This document shows, piece by piece, positions 34,449-42,542 of a DNA stretch of 64,000 nucleotides (within the stretch, counting starts at the first letter, position 1; each line of letters starts with the position of its first letter). A model generated the notes under the pieces. The model was not told where the DNA came from and did no database searches. It saw only the letters and a program-made list of their open reading frames with translations. The translations under genes were made by a program, and so were the position numbers. Origin of the DNA: BP-464 sp045805505 (lineage in GTDB: Bacteria > Actinomycetota > Thermoleophilia > Solirubrobacterales > Solirubrobacteraceae); the NCBI GenBank assembly GCA_045805505.1, contig JBJMLA010000164.1:1-64000 (forward strand). Reading direction: 5' to 3'.

Positions 34449-35863
34449 GAGGACTCCTGGTCGCGGTTGCGGCGCCACTGCTCGAACTCGGCGAGGCGAT
34501 CGTCGGACAGCGGGTAGATGCCGCGGATGCTCTCTCCGGCCTGCACGCGCTCGAGAGCCCAGGCCTCCCGGACCTCGACCTCGAGGGCTTCGCGGGCAAC
34601 GTCGTCGGCCAGGCCAGCGGGGATCACGAGCGCGCCCTCGGCATCGCCGACGATCACGTCGCCGGGCATCACCAGGACGCCGGCGCAGGTGATCGGCACG
34701 TCGATGTCGAGCGGGACGTGGCGGTGCCAGAGCGAAGTCGCGTTGGCGGCCCGGTAGTAGGTCGAGATGTCGAGCTCGGTCACACCGGGCGTGTCGCGCA
34801 CGCCTCCGTCGGTGACGATCCCCGCACCGCCGAGGGCGAGGACCCGCGCGGCAAGGATGTCGCCAATCGTGCCGGCCTCGATGACCCCGCGGGCCTCCAT
34901 GACGAGGACCTCGCCGGGCTTGATGGACTCGACGACCTTCTTCTGGGCGTCGCCCGAGGCGCGCACCTGGTCGCGAACGTCCTCGCGCAGCGCGACGTAG
35001 CGCAGGGTCCGCGCAACTCCGACCATCCGGAGATCCGGGCGTGTCGGGCCGAGGCCGGTGAGGAAGGTGCTGGCGATCCCGCGCTTGGAGAGCTGGACGG
35101 TCAGGGTGGCCGTCGAGACCGTCCGGAGGGCAGCGAGCGTCTCCGGCGCGATCTCGTGTGTCGGCGTCTCACCGGTCGCGATAGCCACGGCGTCCGGCGT
35201 GACCTTGGGCATCGCGCCGTACGCGGCGAGTGGCGACGACGCCTCCACCACGGTGCTGCGGACCGTGCCGGCACCCTCGAGCTCCACCTCGACAACGTCA
35301 CCGGGCTGGACGACGGTGGCGCCGGCAGGCGTGCCGGTGAGGATGACGTCGCCGGGCTCGAGCGTCATGAACCGCGAGAGATCGGCGACCAGCGTGCCGA
35401 AGCCGAAGATCAGCTCGGACGCTGAGTCGTCCTGGACGATCTCGCCGTTGACGCGGGTCCGCAGCCGCAGTGTCGCGGGGTCGACGTCGGCGGCCGCAAC
35501 GGCGGGCCCGATCGGGGTGTAGCCGTCGTGGCCCTTGCTGAGCAGGTTCGAGCCGCGGTCGGCCCAGCGCAGGTCGTGCACGCCGAAGTCGTTGGCCGGT
35601 GCGTACCAGCCGATGGCGGCCGCGCCCTGCTCGGGGCTGACGTCTCGCGCCCGCGTGCCGATGATCGCGGCGATCTCGCCCTCGAAGGCGAGCAGCTCGG
35701 TTCCCTGCGGACGGACCACCTCGCCGTCTCCGGTGATCGAGGACGGCGGCTTGAGGAAGTACGACGGCTCGCTCGGCGTGCGACCGCGCTGGGCGGCGCG
35801 GCTCGGGTAGTTGAGGTGGACGGCGACGACCTTGGAGGCCTTGAGCCCGTCGGGGAGCGGCAT
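34445..35863 (-). CDS. FAH-RraA fusion: isomerase/decarboxylase plus aldolase-type domain
   Basis: 472 residues in two domains. Residues 1-225 are a fumarylacetoacetate-hydrolase fold (FEGEIAAIIGTRARDVS, PANDFGVHDLRWADRGSN, TLVADLSRFMTLEPGDVILTGTPAG) like HpaG/HpcE, which isomerise and decarboxylate the ring-opened product. Residues 230-472 are an RraA/HMG-aldolase domain (VMEARGVIEAGTIGDILAARVLALGGAGIVTDGGVRDTPG, with the metal and substrate R-D pair). RraA homologs cleave 4-hydroxy-2-oxo acids or decarboxylate oxaloacetate. The fusion may channel between two steps. Confidence 0.85.
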   Translation of the reverse strand: MPLPDGLKASKVVAVHLNYPSRAAQRGRTPSEPSYFLKPPSSITGDGEVVRPQGTELLAFEGEIAAIIGTRARDVSPEQGAAAIGWYAPANDFGVHDLRWADRGSNLLSKGHDGYTPIGPAVAAADVDPATLRLRTRVNGEIVQDDSASELIFGFGTLVADLSRFMTLEPGDVILTGTPAGATVVQPGDVVEVELEGAGTVRSTVVEASSPLAAYGAMPKVTPDAVAIATGETPTHEIAPETLAALRTVSTATLTVQLSKRGIASTFLTGLGPTRPDLRMVGVARTLRYVALREDVRDQVRASGDAQKKVVESIKPGEVLVMEARGVIEAGTIGDILAARVLALGGAGIVTDGGVRDTPGVTELDISTYYRAANATSLWHRHVPLDIDVPITCAGVLVMPGDVIVGDAEGALVIPAGLADDVAREALEVEVREAWALERVQAGESIRGIYPLSDDRLAEFEQWRRNRDQESS

Positions 35864-35864
35864 G

Positions 35865-36893
35865 TCAGGCCATCACTTCTGTGCGCTGATCGCGTTCGTC
35901 GACGTCGGCCGCCTCGGTGGGCACCAGCTTGCCGTCCGGGCCGAGGATCGGCGTGGACTCCTCGTACCAGCTGTCGGGGGCCTTGGTGCCCCAGAACGAG
36001 CGGCACCGCGGGTCGTTGACCGACCAGCGCAGTGGCTCGTGCTGCGGATCGCCGGTGTAGTAGTCGCAGGAGTACAGCTCGATGCGGTGCCCGTCGGGGT
36101 CGCGCAGGTAGACGAAGAACGCGTTGGACACACCGTGGCGGCCCGGGCCGCGTTCGATGACGTCGGACCGTTCGGCGGCCGCGAGCTGGTCGCAGGCGCG
36201 AAGCACGCCGGCGGGCTCGCCGACCCAATAGGCGAAGTGGTGCAGCCGCGGTCCCTTCCCGGCCGTCAGCGCGACGTCGTGCACGGACGGCTTGCGCAGC
36301 AGCCAGGCCCCCGTGAGCTTCTCCTCGGCCTCGTCGGTCGAGATGTACTCCGAGCAGCGGAACCCGAGCTCGGTCCAGAACCGGAACGCCTGGTTCATGT
36401 AGGGCGTGTGCAGGTTGACGTGGTCGAAGCGCAGCAGCGGCGCGCCGCGGTGTAAATCGAAACGCTGCATCTGGGTCTCGACACGCTCGATCTCGGCGAC
36501 GAACTCCAGCGGGTAGCCGAAGGGATCCCACGCGCGGAGCGTCCGGCCGAGCGCCTTACCTGGCTCAGCGACCCACTCGTGCGGGAGTCCGCGCGCCTCG
36601 AGCGCCGCGGCAAGCGCATCGAGGTCGCGCTCGCCGGCGACGAGGAAGCCGATCCGGGCCGCAGCCGGGTCGGCGCCCTGGCGCAGGACGAGCGAGTGAT
36701 GCATCCGCTCCTCCCAGCCGCGCAGGTAAACGGCGTCGTCGGTGCGCTCCGCCACGATCATCCCGAGGTGCTCGGCGTAGAACTTCTCGGACGCGTCAAG
36801 GTCGGCGACGAGCAGCTCGACGTAGGCGACGCGCACGATGTCGAATGCATGATCGTCCGTACGCAGGTTGACCAGCTCGCTGACTGTGCTCAT
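35865..36893 (-). CDS. hpaD: Homoprotocatechuate 2,3-dioxygenase (extradiol)
   Basis: 342 residues from the ATG at 36893. It aligns throughout with the actinobacterial homoprotocatechuate dioxygenases: HHSLVLRQG near 65-73, ERGPGRHGVSNAFF near 247-260, DPDGHRIELYSCDYYTGDP near 265-283. Metal ligands are H158, H219 and E272. It opens the ring of 3,4-dihydroxyphenylacetate next to the hydroxyls, giving 5-carboxymethyl-2-hydroxymuconate semialdehyde. It overlaps hpaE by 4 bases. Confidence 0.93.
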   Translation of the reverse strand: MSTVSELVNLRTDDHAFDIVRVAYVELLVADLDASEKFYAEHLGMIVAERTDDAVYLRGWEERMHHSLVLRQGADPAAARIGFLVAGERDLDALAAALEARGLPHEWVAEPGKALGRTLRAWDPFGYPLEFVAEIERVETQMQRFDLHRGAPLLRFDHVNLHTPYMNQAFRFWTELGFRCSEYISTDEAEEKLTGAWLLRKPSVHDVALTAGKGPRLHHFAYWVGEPAGVLRACDQLAAAERSDVIERGPGRHGVSNAFFVYLRDPDGHRIELYSCDYYTGDPQHEPLRWSVNDPRCRSFWGTKAPDSWYEESTPILGPDGKLVPTEAADVDERDQRTEVMA

Positions 36894-38395
36894 GCGTCTC
36901 CTTCTCCGTCGGCGATGCCGAGCCGCGGAATGTGGTGCGAGCCCAGCGCGACGTGGACGATCTCGGTCTCGCAGTAGAAGTCGAAGGCGTAGTCGCCGCC
37001 CTCGCGGCCGATGCCGCTGTCCTTGACGCCTCCGAACGGCGTGCGCAGATCGCGCACGTTCTGGGAGTTGATCCAGCACATGCCGGTGTCGATGGCGTGG
37101 GCGACGCGATGTGCTCGCGTGATGTCCTTGGTCCAGACGTAGGCGGCCAGGCCGTACTGCGTCGCGTTGGCCAGCCGGATCGCCTCGGCCTCGTCGGCGA
37201 AGGGCATGGCGACGAGCACGGGGCCGAAGATCTCCTCCTGGAAGACCCGCATGTCCTCGGTGACGTCGGCGATCACCGTGGCCTCGAGGTAGTTGCCGTC
37301 CGGCAGGTCCGACGGTCGATCTCCGCCGGCCAGGATGCGGGCGCCCTCGTCGCGAGCCGACGCGATGTAGGACAGCACGCGCTGGTGATGCTCGGGGCGA
37401 ATGAGCGGGCCGAGCTCGGTCCGCTCGTCGAGCGGATCGCCGACCCGGACGTTGGCCGCCCGGGCCGCGACGGCCTCGATGATCGTCTCGTAAAGATCCT
37501 CGTGGACCAGCAGCCTGGAGCCGGCGGTGCAGCGCTGGCCGTTCATCGTGAAGATCTGGGCCAGCGCGGCGTCGACGCAGAGCTCGGGGTCGGCGTCCTC
37601 GAAGACCACGACGGGTGACTTGCCGCCCAGCTCGACTGACGAGCGCTTCAGCGTCGGCGCGCCGGCGGCGATGATCGTCTGGCCGGTGGTCGTCTCGCCG
37701 GTAAAGCAGATGAGGTCGACTTCGGGGTGGCGCGAGAGCGCCGCCCCCGCCGACTCGCCGTAGCCGTGCACGACGTTGAAGACGCCATCCGGCAGGCCCG
37801 CTTCGGTCAGGAGCCCGGCCAGCAACGTCGAGGAGAGCGGCGACCATTCGGCGGGCTTGAGAACGACGGTGTTGCCCGCCGCGAGCGCCGGCGCCATGCG
37901 CCACGACGACAGCATCATCGGCGCGTTCCACGGCATGATCAGGCCGGCGACACCGACGGGCTTGCGGATCGTGTAGTTGAGGAACTCATCGCCGACCTGG
38001 AACGAGCGGCCGTGCAGCTCGGAGATGACCCCGGCGTAGTAGTCGAAGTTCTGCGCGGTGCGCGCCGCCAGATGCTTCATCTGGGCGACGGGCATCCCGA
38101 TGTCGGCGACCTCGCGACCGACGAGCTCGTCGGCGTGGTCGCGGATCGTCGCGGCGATCTGACGCAACACGGCTGCTCGCTCCGTCGCCTTCAGGCGCGG
38201 CCACGGACCTTCGTCGAACGCCTGGCGTGCCGCCGTGACGGCGAGGTCGACATCGTGCTCGTCGCCGCAGGCGACGGTGGCCAGGACCGAGTTGCTCGCC
38301 GGGTTGAGCACGTCGAACTTCGCGCCCGACGCACTGGGCCGGTACGCGCCTCCGATGTAGTGCTCCTGGAGCCCGTAGGTCCCGTTGCCCGCCAT
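36890..38395 (-). CDS. hpaE: 5-carboxymethyl-2-hydroxymuconate semialdehyde dehydrogenase
   Basis: 501 residues. Catalytic C289 in MNGQRCTAGSR and E255 in VELGGKSP; NAD-binding FTGETTTGQ. Length and wording match HpaE, and it sits directly between hpaC and hpaD (TGATG and ATGA overlaps). It oxidises the ring-cleavage aldehyde made by HpaD to the dicarboxylate that the FAH domain then isomerises. Confidence 0.9.
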   Translation of the reverse strand: MAGNGTYGLQEHYIGGAYRPSASGAKFDVLNPASNSVLATVACGDEHDVDLAVTAARQAFDEGPWPRLKATERAAVLRQIAATIRDHADELVGREVADIGMPVAQMKHLAARTAQNFDYYAGVISELHGRSFQVGDEFLNYTIRKPVGVAGLIMPWNAPMMLSSWRMAPALAAGNTVVLKPAEWSPLSSTLLAGLLTEAGLPDGVFNVVHGYGESAGAALSRHPEVDLICFTGETTTGQTIIAAGAPTLKRSSVELGGKSPVVVFEDADPELCVDAALAQIFTMNGQRCTAGSRLLVHEDLYETIIEAVAARAANVRVGDPLDERTELGPLIRPEHHQRVLSYIASARDEGARILAGGDRPSDLPDGNYLEATVIADVTEDMRVFQEEIFGPVLVAMPFADEAEAIRLANATQYGLAAYVWTKDITRAHRVAHAIDTGMCWINSQNVRDLRTPFGGVKDSGIGREGGDYAFDFYCETEIVHVALGSHHIPRLGIADGEGDA

Positions 38396-38895
38396 CAGAA
38401 GAGGTCCTCGATGCCGAGCTGGTTGTCGCCGATGGCCGTGAAGCCGCTCCCGTGGAACCCGAGGGCGTGGCCGTCACGGCAGTGGTAGTCCTCGACCTCG
38501 CCCAGGAACAGGGAGTGGTCGCCCCCGTCGTAGGCGCGCCACGGCCGGCAGCCCAAGTGCGCGAGCACGCCGGCCAGTCGCGGGGCGACGCCGTCGTGCA
38601 CCCACGTGACGGGCACGTCCGACGGCGATCCCGCGAACTGCATGGCGAGTGCCTTCTGCTCGGCGCCCAGGACGTTGACGCAGAACGGGCGGTCCTGGAG
38701 CAGCTCGTGAGCCCGTGCCTTCCGGGCGACGCTGACGAGGATCAGCGGCGGGTCCATGGAGACCGACGTGAACGAGTTGATGGTCAGCCCTCGGGGGCCG
38801 TCAGGCCCCTCGAACGTGACGACGACGACGCCGGTGGCGAAGCGGCCGAGACAGGAGCGCAGGGAGACGGAGGGCATCTCGATCGTCATCGTCAT
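38395..38895 (-). CDS. hpaC: Flavin reductase component of 4-hydroxyphenylacetate hydroxylase
   Basis: 166 residues of the flavin-reductase-like FMN-binding family: CLGRFATGVVVVTFEG, GLTINSFTSVSMDPPLILVSVAR, FCVNVLGAEQKALAMQFAG. It supplies reduced FAD to HpaB using NADH. It overlaps hpaB by 4 bases, which supports the two-component pairing. Confidence 0.9.
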   Translation of the reverse strand: MTMTIEMPSVSLRSCLGRFATGVVVVTFEGPDGPRGLTINSFTSVSMDPPLILVSVARKARAHELLQDRPFCVNVLGAEQKALAMQFAGSPSDVPVTWVHDGVAPRLAGVLAHLGCRPWRAYDGGDHSLFLGEVEDYHCRDGHALGFHGSGFTAIGDNQLGIEDLF

Positions 38896-40361
38896 GCGGT
38901 GACCTGGGCCTCGGCGGTCACCCGCTCGATGAACTCGGTGACACGGTCCTTGAACGGCTCGCGGTCGGTGGCCTTCAGCAGGGCGCCGGCCATCCGGACA
39001 GGGTCGCCGAAGAAGAAGTGCTCGTAGAGGGTCTGCCGGCCCGCGAACGACGACGCCGAGGCGTCCCAGGCCAGGCGGAACAGGCGCACGCGCTCAGGCC
39101 CCGTCAGCGTGGCCGACTGCAGGTAGGCCTCGATGTCGCTGGCGGCGTCGCCGGTGATGTCGCCCTCCGTCGGCACGGCCATCAATCCGCTGGCGCTGAA
39201 CTTGCGGACCATCTCCGGCAGGCGCTGCGAGACCTTCGGGTACCAGTTGCGGGCGGTGTTGAGCGGCTCCCACGCAGGCGTGTGGACGCCGTAGGCGTTG
39301 GGCGCGGCGTCGGCTTCCGAGGCGCGCAGCAGGCCATGGAGGATGCCGCGCATGACGATGACCTCGGCGAGGTCCTCCTGGATGTGGGTGAACTGCTCGG
39401 TTCCGATGGCGTCGGTGATGAGCGACATCAGGCCGAGGTAGGTCTCGGTCTTGCTGAGCGTGCGCGAGATGACCTGGTGGGTCATGTGCACGACCGCGCT
39501 GGTGTCGCTGTAGAAGCCGTTGCACAGCTGCGGGTTGCCGAGCATGAACACGCGCTCCCACGGGACGTGGACGTCGTCGAAGATCACGACGGCGTCGATC
39601 TCGTCGAAGCGTCCACCGAGCGGGTGGGCGCGGCCGTAGTCGATGCCCTCGCGGCAGACGAACCGCAGGCCTGGCGCGTCGCAGTTGATGGCGAACGCGA
39701 AGGAGTAGGGCTCGTCCTCCGGGGTCCCGCGCAGGACCGTTGACGGGAAGACCAGGAGCTCGTCGGCGATCGGGCCGATCGTCGCGAGCATCCGGGCGCC
39801 GCGGACGACGATGCCGTTGTCATCCTGGGAGACCACGTGCGCTCCGAGCGCGCGTCCGTTGATCTCCTGAGCCGCGCCGACGGCACGGTTGGCCTGGGGC
39901 GGAATCAGCGTGTGCGTGGTGAGCAGGTCTTGCTCGCGGACCATCTCGTAATAGGCCTTGGCGTTGTCGCCGAAGCGGGGATCGGCCTGGGCGAACCAGT
40001 CGCCCGCCTCGCTGAGCGCCATGAGCGCGGAGTTCAGGTAGTCGCCGGTACGGCCCAGGAACCCCATGCTGTGGCGCGCCCATGCCTGGTAGCCGGCACG
40101 GCGGTGCTGGAGGTCGGCGTCGTTGCGCGGCACCAGGAACGAGCTGCCAACGCGCTCGCCGGAGGTCGGCGACTCGTACGTGAGCACGTCGCGGAGGTCC
40201 GGGTCGTGCTGCATGTCGTAGAGCCCGGCGTAGGTCGCGACGACCCCGGCCAGCGCCGGGTGCTCCGTCACGGGCCCGCTGATGCGCTCGCCATTGAGAT
40301 CGACGGTGGGGCGGGTCTGGGCGAGGCGGTCGACGTAGTCCTGACCGGTGCGGGCTGCCAT
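38892..40361 (-). CDS. hpaB: 4-hydroxyphenylacetate 3-monooxygenase, oxygenase component
   Basis: 489 residues from the ATG at 40361, preceded by AAGGAG. HpaB family features: YAGLYDMQHDPDLRDVLTYESP, the flavin-binding HTLIPPQANR and GARMLATIGPIADELLVFPS, FDDVHVPWERVF, and RLFRLAWDASASSFAGRQTLYEHFFFGDP at the end. It ortho-hydroxylates 4-hydroxyphenylacetate to homoprotocatechuate. It heads the long minus-strand hpa operon from a promoter shared with the divergent IclR gene. Confidence 0.93.
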   Translation of the reverse strand: MAARTGQDYVDRLAQTRPTVDLNGERISGPVTEHPALAGVVATYAGLYDMQHDPDLRDVLTYESPTSGERVGSSFLVPRNDADLQHRRAGYQAWARHSMGFLGRTGDYLNSALMALSEAGDWFAQADPRFGDNAKAYYEMVREQDLLTTHTLIPPQANRAVGAAQEINGRALGAHVVSQDDNGIVVRGARMLATIGPIADELLVFPSTVLRGTPEDEPYSFAFAINCDAPGLRFVCREGIDYGRAHPLGGRFDEIDAVVIFDDVHVPWERVFMLGNPQLCNGFYSDTSAVVHMTHQVISRTLSKTETYLGLMSLITDAIGTEQFTHIQEDLAEVIVMRGILHGLLRASEADAAPNAYGVHTPAWEPLNTARNWYPKVSQRLPEMVRKFSASGLMAVPTEGDITGDAASDIEAYLQSATLTGPERVRLFRLAWDASASSFAGRQTLYEHFFFGDPVRMAGALLKATDREPFKDRVTEFIERVTAEAQVTA

Positions 40362-40415
40362 GGGTGGCTCCTTGAGCGTGGTTGCGAAATGCCGCGCGGA
40401 GGGCCCGGCTCGGGT

Positions 40416-40444
40416 AGTATGCACGTTATTCGTACGGAGCGCAA
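40416..40444 (-). promoter_or_regulatory. hpaB promoter
   Basis: Minus strand -35 TTGCGC (40444-40439) and -10 CATACT (40421-40416) with a 17-base spacer, 55 bases before the hpaB ATG. The spacer and -35 are covered by the direct repeat of the next entry. Confidence 0.55.
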
Positions 40445-40455
40445 CATATTTGTAC
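40427..40455. promoter_or_regulatory. Direct-repeat operator for the IclR-type regulator
   Basis: TATTCGTAC at 40427-40435 and TATTTGTAC at 40447-40455, offset by exactly 20 bases (two helical turns). They lie in the gap between hpaB and the divergent IclR gene and cover the hpaB -35 region. The site is unlike the TetR-type palindrome found elsewhere in the island. Confidence 0.5.
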
Positions 40456-40493
40456 ACAGCAGTGATTCTGCGCTCGGCGGATACGGTTCCCGC

Positions 40494-41192
40494 GTGGCCG
40501 GCGAACCCTCTGCCCCGTCTCCCGCGACGCACTCCCAGACCCTCAATCGCGGGCTGCGAGCGCTCGAGGTCCTCGCCGCCCATCCCGATGGCCTGACGGT
40601 CTCGGCGCTTGCCTCCGCGCTCGAGACCCATCGCGCCGGCGTCTACCGCCTGCTCGGCCCCCTGATCGATCACCACCTCGTCGTGCGCGACGCCGACGGG
40701 CGCCACGTGCTGGCCGCAGGTCTGATCGAGTTGGCGGCGGCGGTCAAACCGCGGTTGCGCGAGGTCGCGCTGCCGACGCTCCAGATCCTCGCCGACCGAC
40801 TCCGGGCCACCGCCGCCCTGACCATCCGCGACGGTGATCAAGCGGTCGTCGCCGCGGTCGTCCTCCCGCGCGAGCCGCGGATGCACATCGCCTACCGGGT
40901 CGGGATGCGCCACCCGCTCACCCAGGGCTCGCCGGGCCACGTGCTGCTCGCCGCCGAGCCCGCCCAGCCGTCCGAGCCGGCCGCGATCGCAACGGCCCGT
41001 GAGCAGGGCTACGCGGTATCACGCGGGGAGCTGCTGCCAGGAGCCACGGGGGTCGCGGCAGCGATCGCCTCGCCGGGCCACGAACCCGAGGCCTCCGTCA
41101 GCGCAGTCTGGATCGAGGGGATCGAGGTCGCGGAGGCCGCGGAGGCGGTCATCGCGGCCGCGGCAGAGATCTCGGCGGCGTTGCGCGGCTAG
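40494..41192 (+). CDS. IclR-family regulator, divergent from hpaB
   Basis: 232 residues from the GTG at 40494; an ATG at 40419 would add 25 residues but start inside the operator region. N-terminal winged helix (QTLNRGLRALEVLAAHPDGLTVSALASALETHRAGVYRLLGPLIDHHLVV) and C-terminal effector domain (RVGMRHPLTQGSPGHVLLAA ... SRGELLPGATGVAAAI). IclR proteins commonly sense aromatic acids. Divergent placement argues for control of the hpa operon, perhaps by 4-hydroxyphenylacetate or its products. Confidence 0.87.
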   Translation: MAGEPSAPSPATHSQTLNRGLRALEVLAAHPDGLTVSALASALETHRAGVYRLLGPLIDHHLVVRDADGRHVLAAGLIELAAAVKPRLREVALPTLQILADRLRATAALTIRDGDQAVVAAVVLPREPRMHIAYRVGMRHPLTQGSPGHVLLAAEPAQPSEPAAIATAREQGYAVSRGELLPGATGVAAAIASPGHEPEASVSAVWIEGIEVAEAAEAVIAAAAEISAALRG

Positions 41193-42478
41193 ACGGCCGT
41201 CAGGTCGGCGCGGCGGTTGTCCTGCTTGTAGGGCGCCCGCTGCACGATCGCGCGGATCTCGGTCTGGACGGTCCCGGGGTTGCCCCAGAGGACCGTGACC
41301 TCCGTGCCAGGTTCGGAGAGCGCTACGTCGACGTAGGCCAGCGCGAGCACGCGACGGAAGTGCATGCTGTAACCGGGGGCGGTCGAGATTCCGACGAGCT
41401 CACCGTCGCGTAGCACCTGGTCTGCCCAGACCATGTACCGCTGCGGGAGAGGGATCTCGATCGGATCGTGCACCGGACCGTCCTCGAGCAGCGAGTCGTT
41501 GACCCGAGCGACATCGTCGGGGGAGAACTCGAGAGTGACGACTGTGCGTTTCGGCGCAGCCAATTCCGCCTCGAGCGCTGCGCGGCCGCGGAACTCGTGG
41601 TCGAGCTTGATGCTGCGCCCCCACCCCAGCTCGACGGGACTGCGGAACCAGTCGCGCACATCGGCGCTGTCGAAGCTGCCGGTGATCCGGCGGACGATGC
41701 CCTGCAGGTCGAAGTTCTCGAAGATGAACCGGCCGTAGCCGTCGGTCGTGAACACGTCGGCCAGGTAATGCCAGCCGCCCGTCGGGAAGCACGCCTCGAG
41801 ATGGTTGACCATCGCCGTTCTGCTGCCGAGCCGGCGCATGCCGTGTTCGCGTCCGGCCTCCAGGACCGCCGCGTAGACCTCGTCGGCGCCGTCCTCGCCG
41901 TGCAACTCGAAACCGATCTCGCCGGACATGCCCTGACGCAGAGCGAGCACTTCGTGGCCGGCGATGGTGACCGGGCTGAAACGCATGAAGCCGGTGTCGC
42001 GCAGTGACGCGCCGACGAGATCTTCGAGCACGGCGAGCGAGCTGGGCCCGCCCACCTGGTACTGGAAGCTGCGGCGGTCGCGCCACTGCACGTCGTACCG
42101 GCCTGAAGCCGCGAGGAACGCCGTGTAGAACGCGGTCGTCGACTGCGTGGCGAAGCGCTCTTCGCCCAGGCGCAGCAGGACGCCTTCCGCGATCACCTTG
42201 CCGTCGTCGTTGCACTGGACGAGATGCTTGGCTTGGCCGATGTCGAAGCTCGCCATCGAGTTGATGGCGCTGTCGGACAGCAGCTGCAGGGCGTCGGGGC
42301 CGCTCAGCTCGATGTCCCACAGGAAGGACCAGTCGCCGAGCGTGCATGTCCGCTTCCAGGCGAGCTGCTCGTCGCGCCAGCCCGTGTACTCCGGGGTCCG
42401 GCCCCAGCCGGGATGAAAGCTCGCCTCGCGGTCCGCAGCCACGCGAAGGTCCTTGACGATGTCGGCGGCTCCGCTCAT
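41189..42478 (-). CDS. GcvT-family THF-dependent aromatic O-demethylase-like protein
   Basis: 429 residues with the two-part aminomethyltransferase fold: WDIELSGPDALQLLSDSAINS, GKVIAEGVLLRLGEERF, QVGGPSSLAVLEDLVG, GEIGFELHGEDGADEV and a C-terminal beta domain (LGWGRSIKLDHEFRGRAALEAE ... VTVLWGNPGT). Size and context are closer to LigM/DesA-type vanillate or syringate O-demethylases and DmdA than to glycine-cleavage GcvT, since no GcvP or GcvH is present. The reaction would pass an aryl methyl group to tetrahydrofolate. Divergent from an aldehyde dehydrogenase across an operator. Confidence 0.7.
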   Translation of the reverse strand: MSGAADIVKDLRVAADREASFHPGWGRTPEYTGWRDEQLAWKRTCTLGDWSFLWDIELSGPDALQLLSDSAINSMASFDIGQAKHLVQCNDDGKVIAEGVLLRLGEERFATQSTTAFYTAFLAASGRYDVQWRDRRSFQYQVGGPSSLAVLEDLVGASLRDTGFMRFSPVTIAGHEVLALRQGMSGEIGFELHGEDGADEVYAAVLEAGREHGMRRLGSRTAMVNHLEACFPTGGWHYLADVFTTDGYGRFIFENFDLQGIVRRITGSFDSADVRDWFRSPVELGWGRSIKLDHEFRGRAALEAELAAPKRTVVTLEFSPDDVARVNDSLLEDGPVHDPIEIPLPQRYMVWADQVLRDGELVGISTAPGYSMHFRRVLALAYVDVALSEPGTEVTVLWGNPGTVQTEIRAIVQRAPYKQDNRRADLTAV

Positions 42479-42517
42479 TGTCGCTGCGACTCCCAGATCA
42501 TTCGCTTGCCATCATTC

Positions 42518-42535
42518 GAAACGATGCGTATCGTA
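42518..42535. promoter_or_regulatory. TetR-type operator in a divergent promoter region
   Basis: GAAACGATGCGTATCGTA, 15 of 18 consensus positions, with TTGCCA 6 bases before it on the plus strand. It is in the 64-base gap between the O-demethylase-like gene and the aldehyde dehydrogenase, so one site could control both. Confidence 0.65.
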
Positions 42536-42542
42536 CACGTCC

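Noticed and set aside
35865..37931. A longer N-terminal extension of the HpaD frame
   Set aside because: The extra residues are an off-frame reading of hpaE; the ATG at 36893 overlaps the hpaE stop and matches the known HpaD start.
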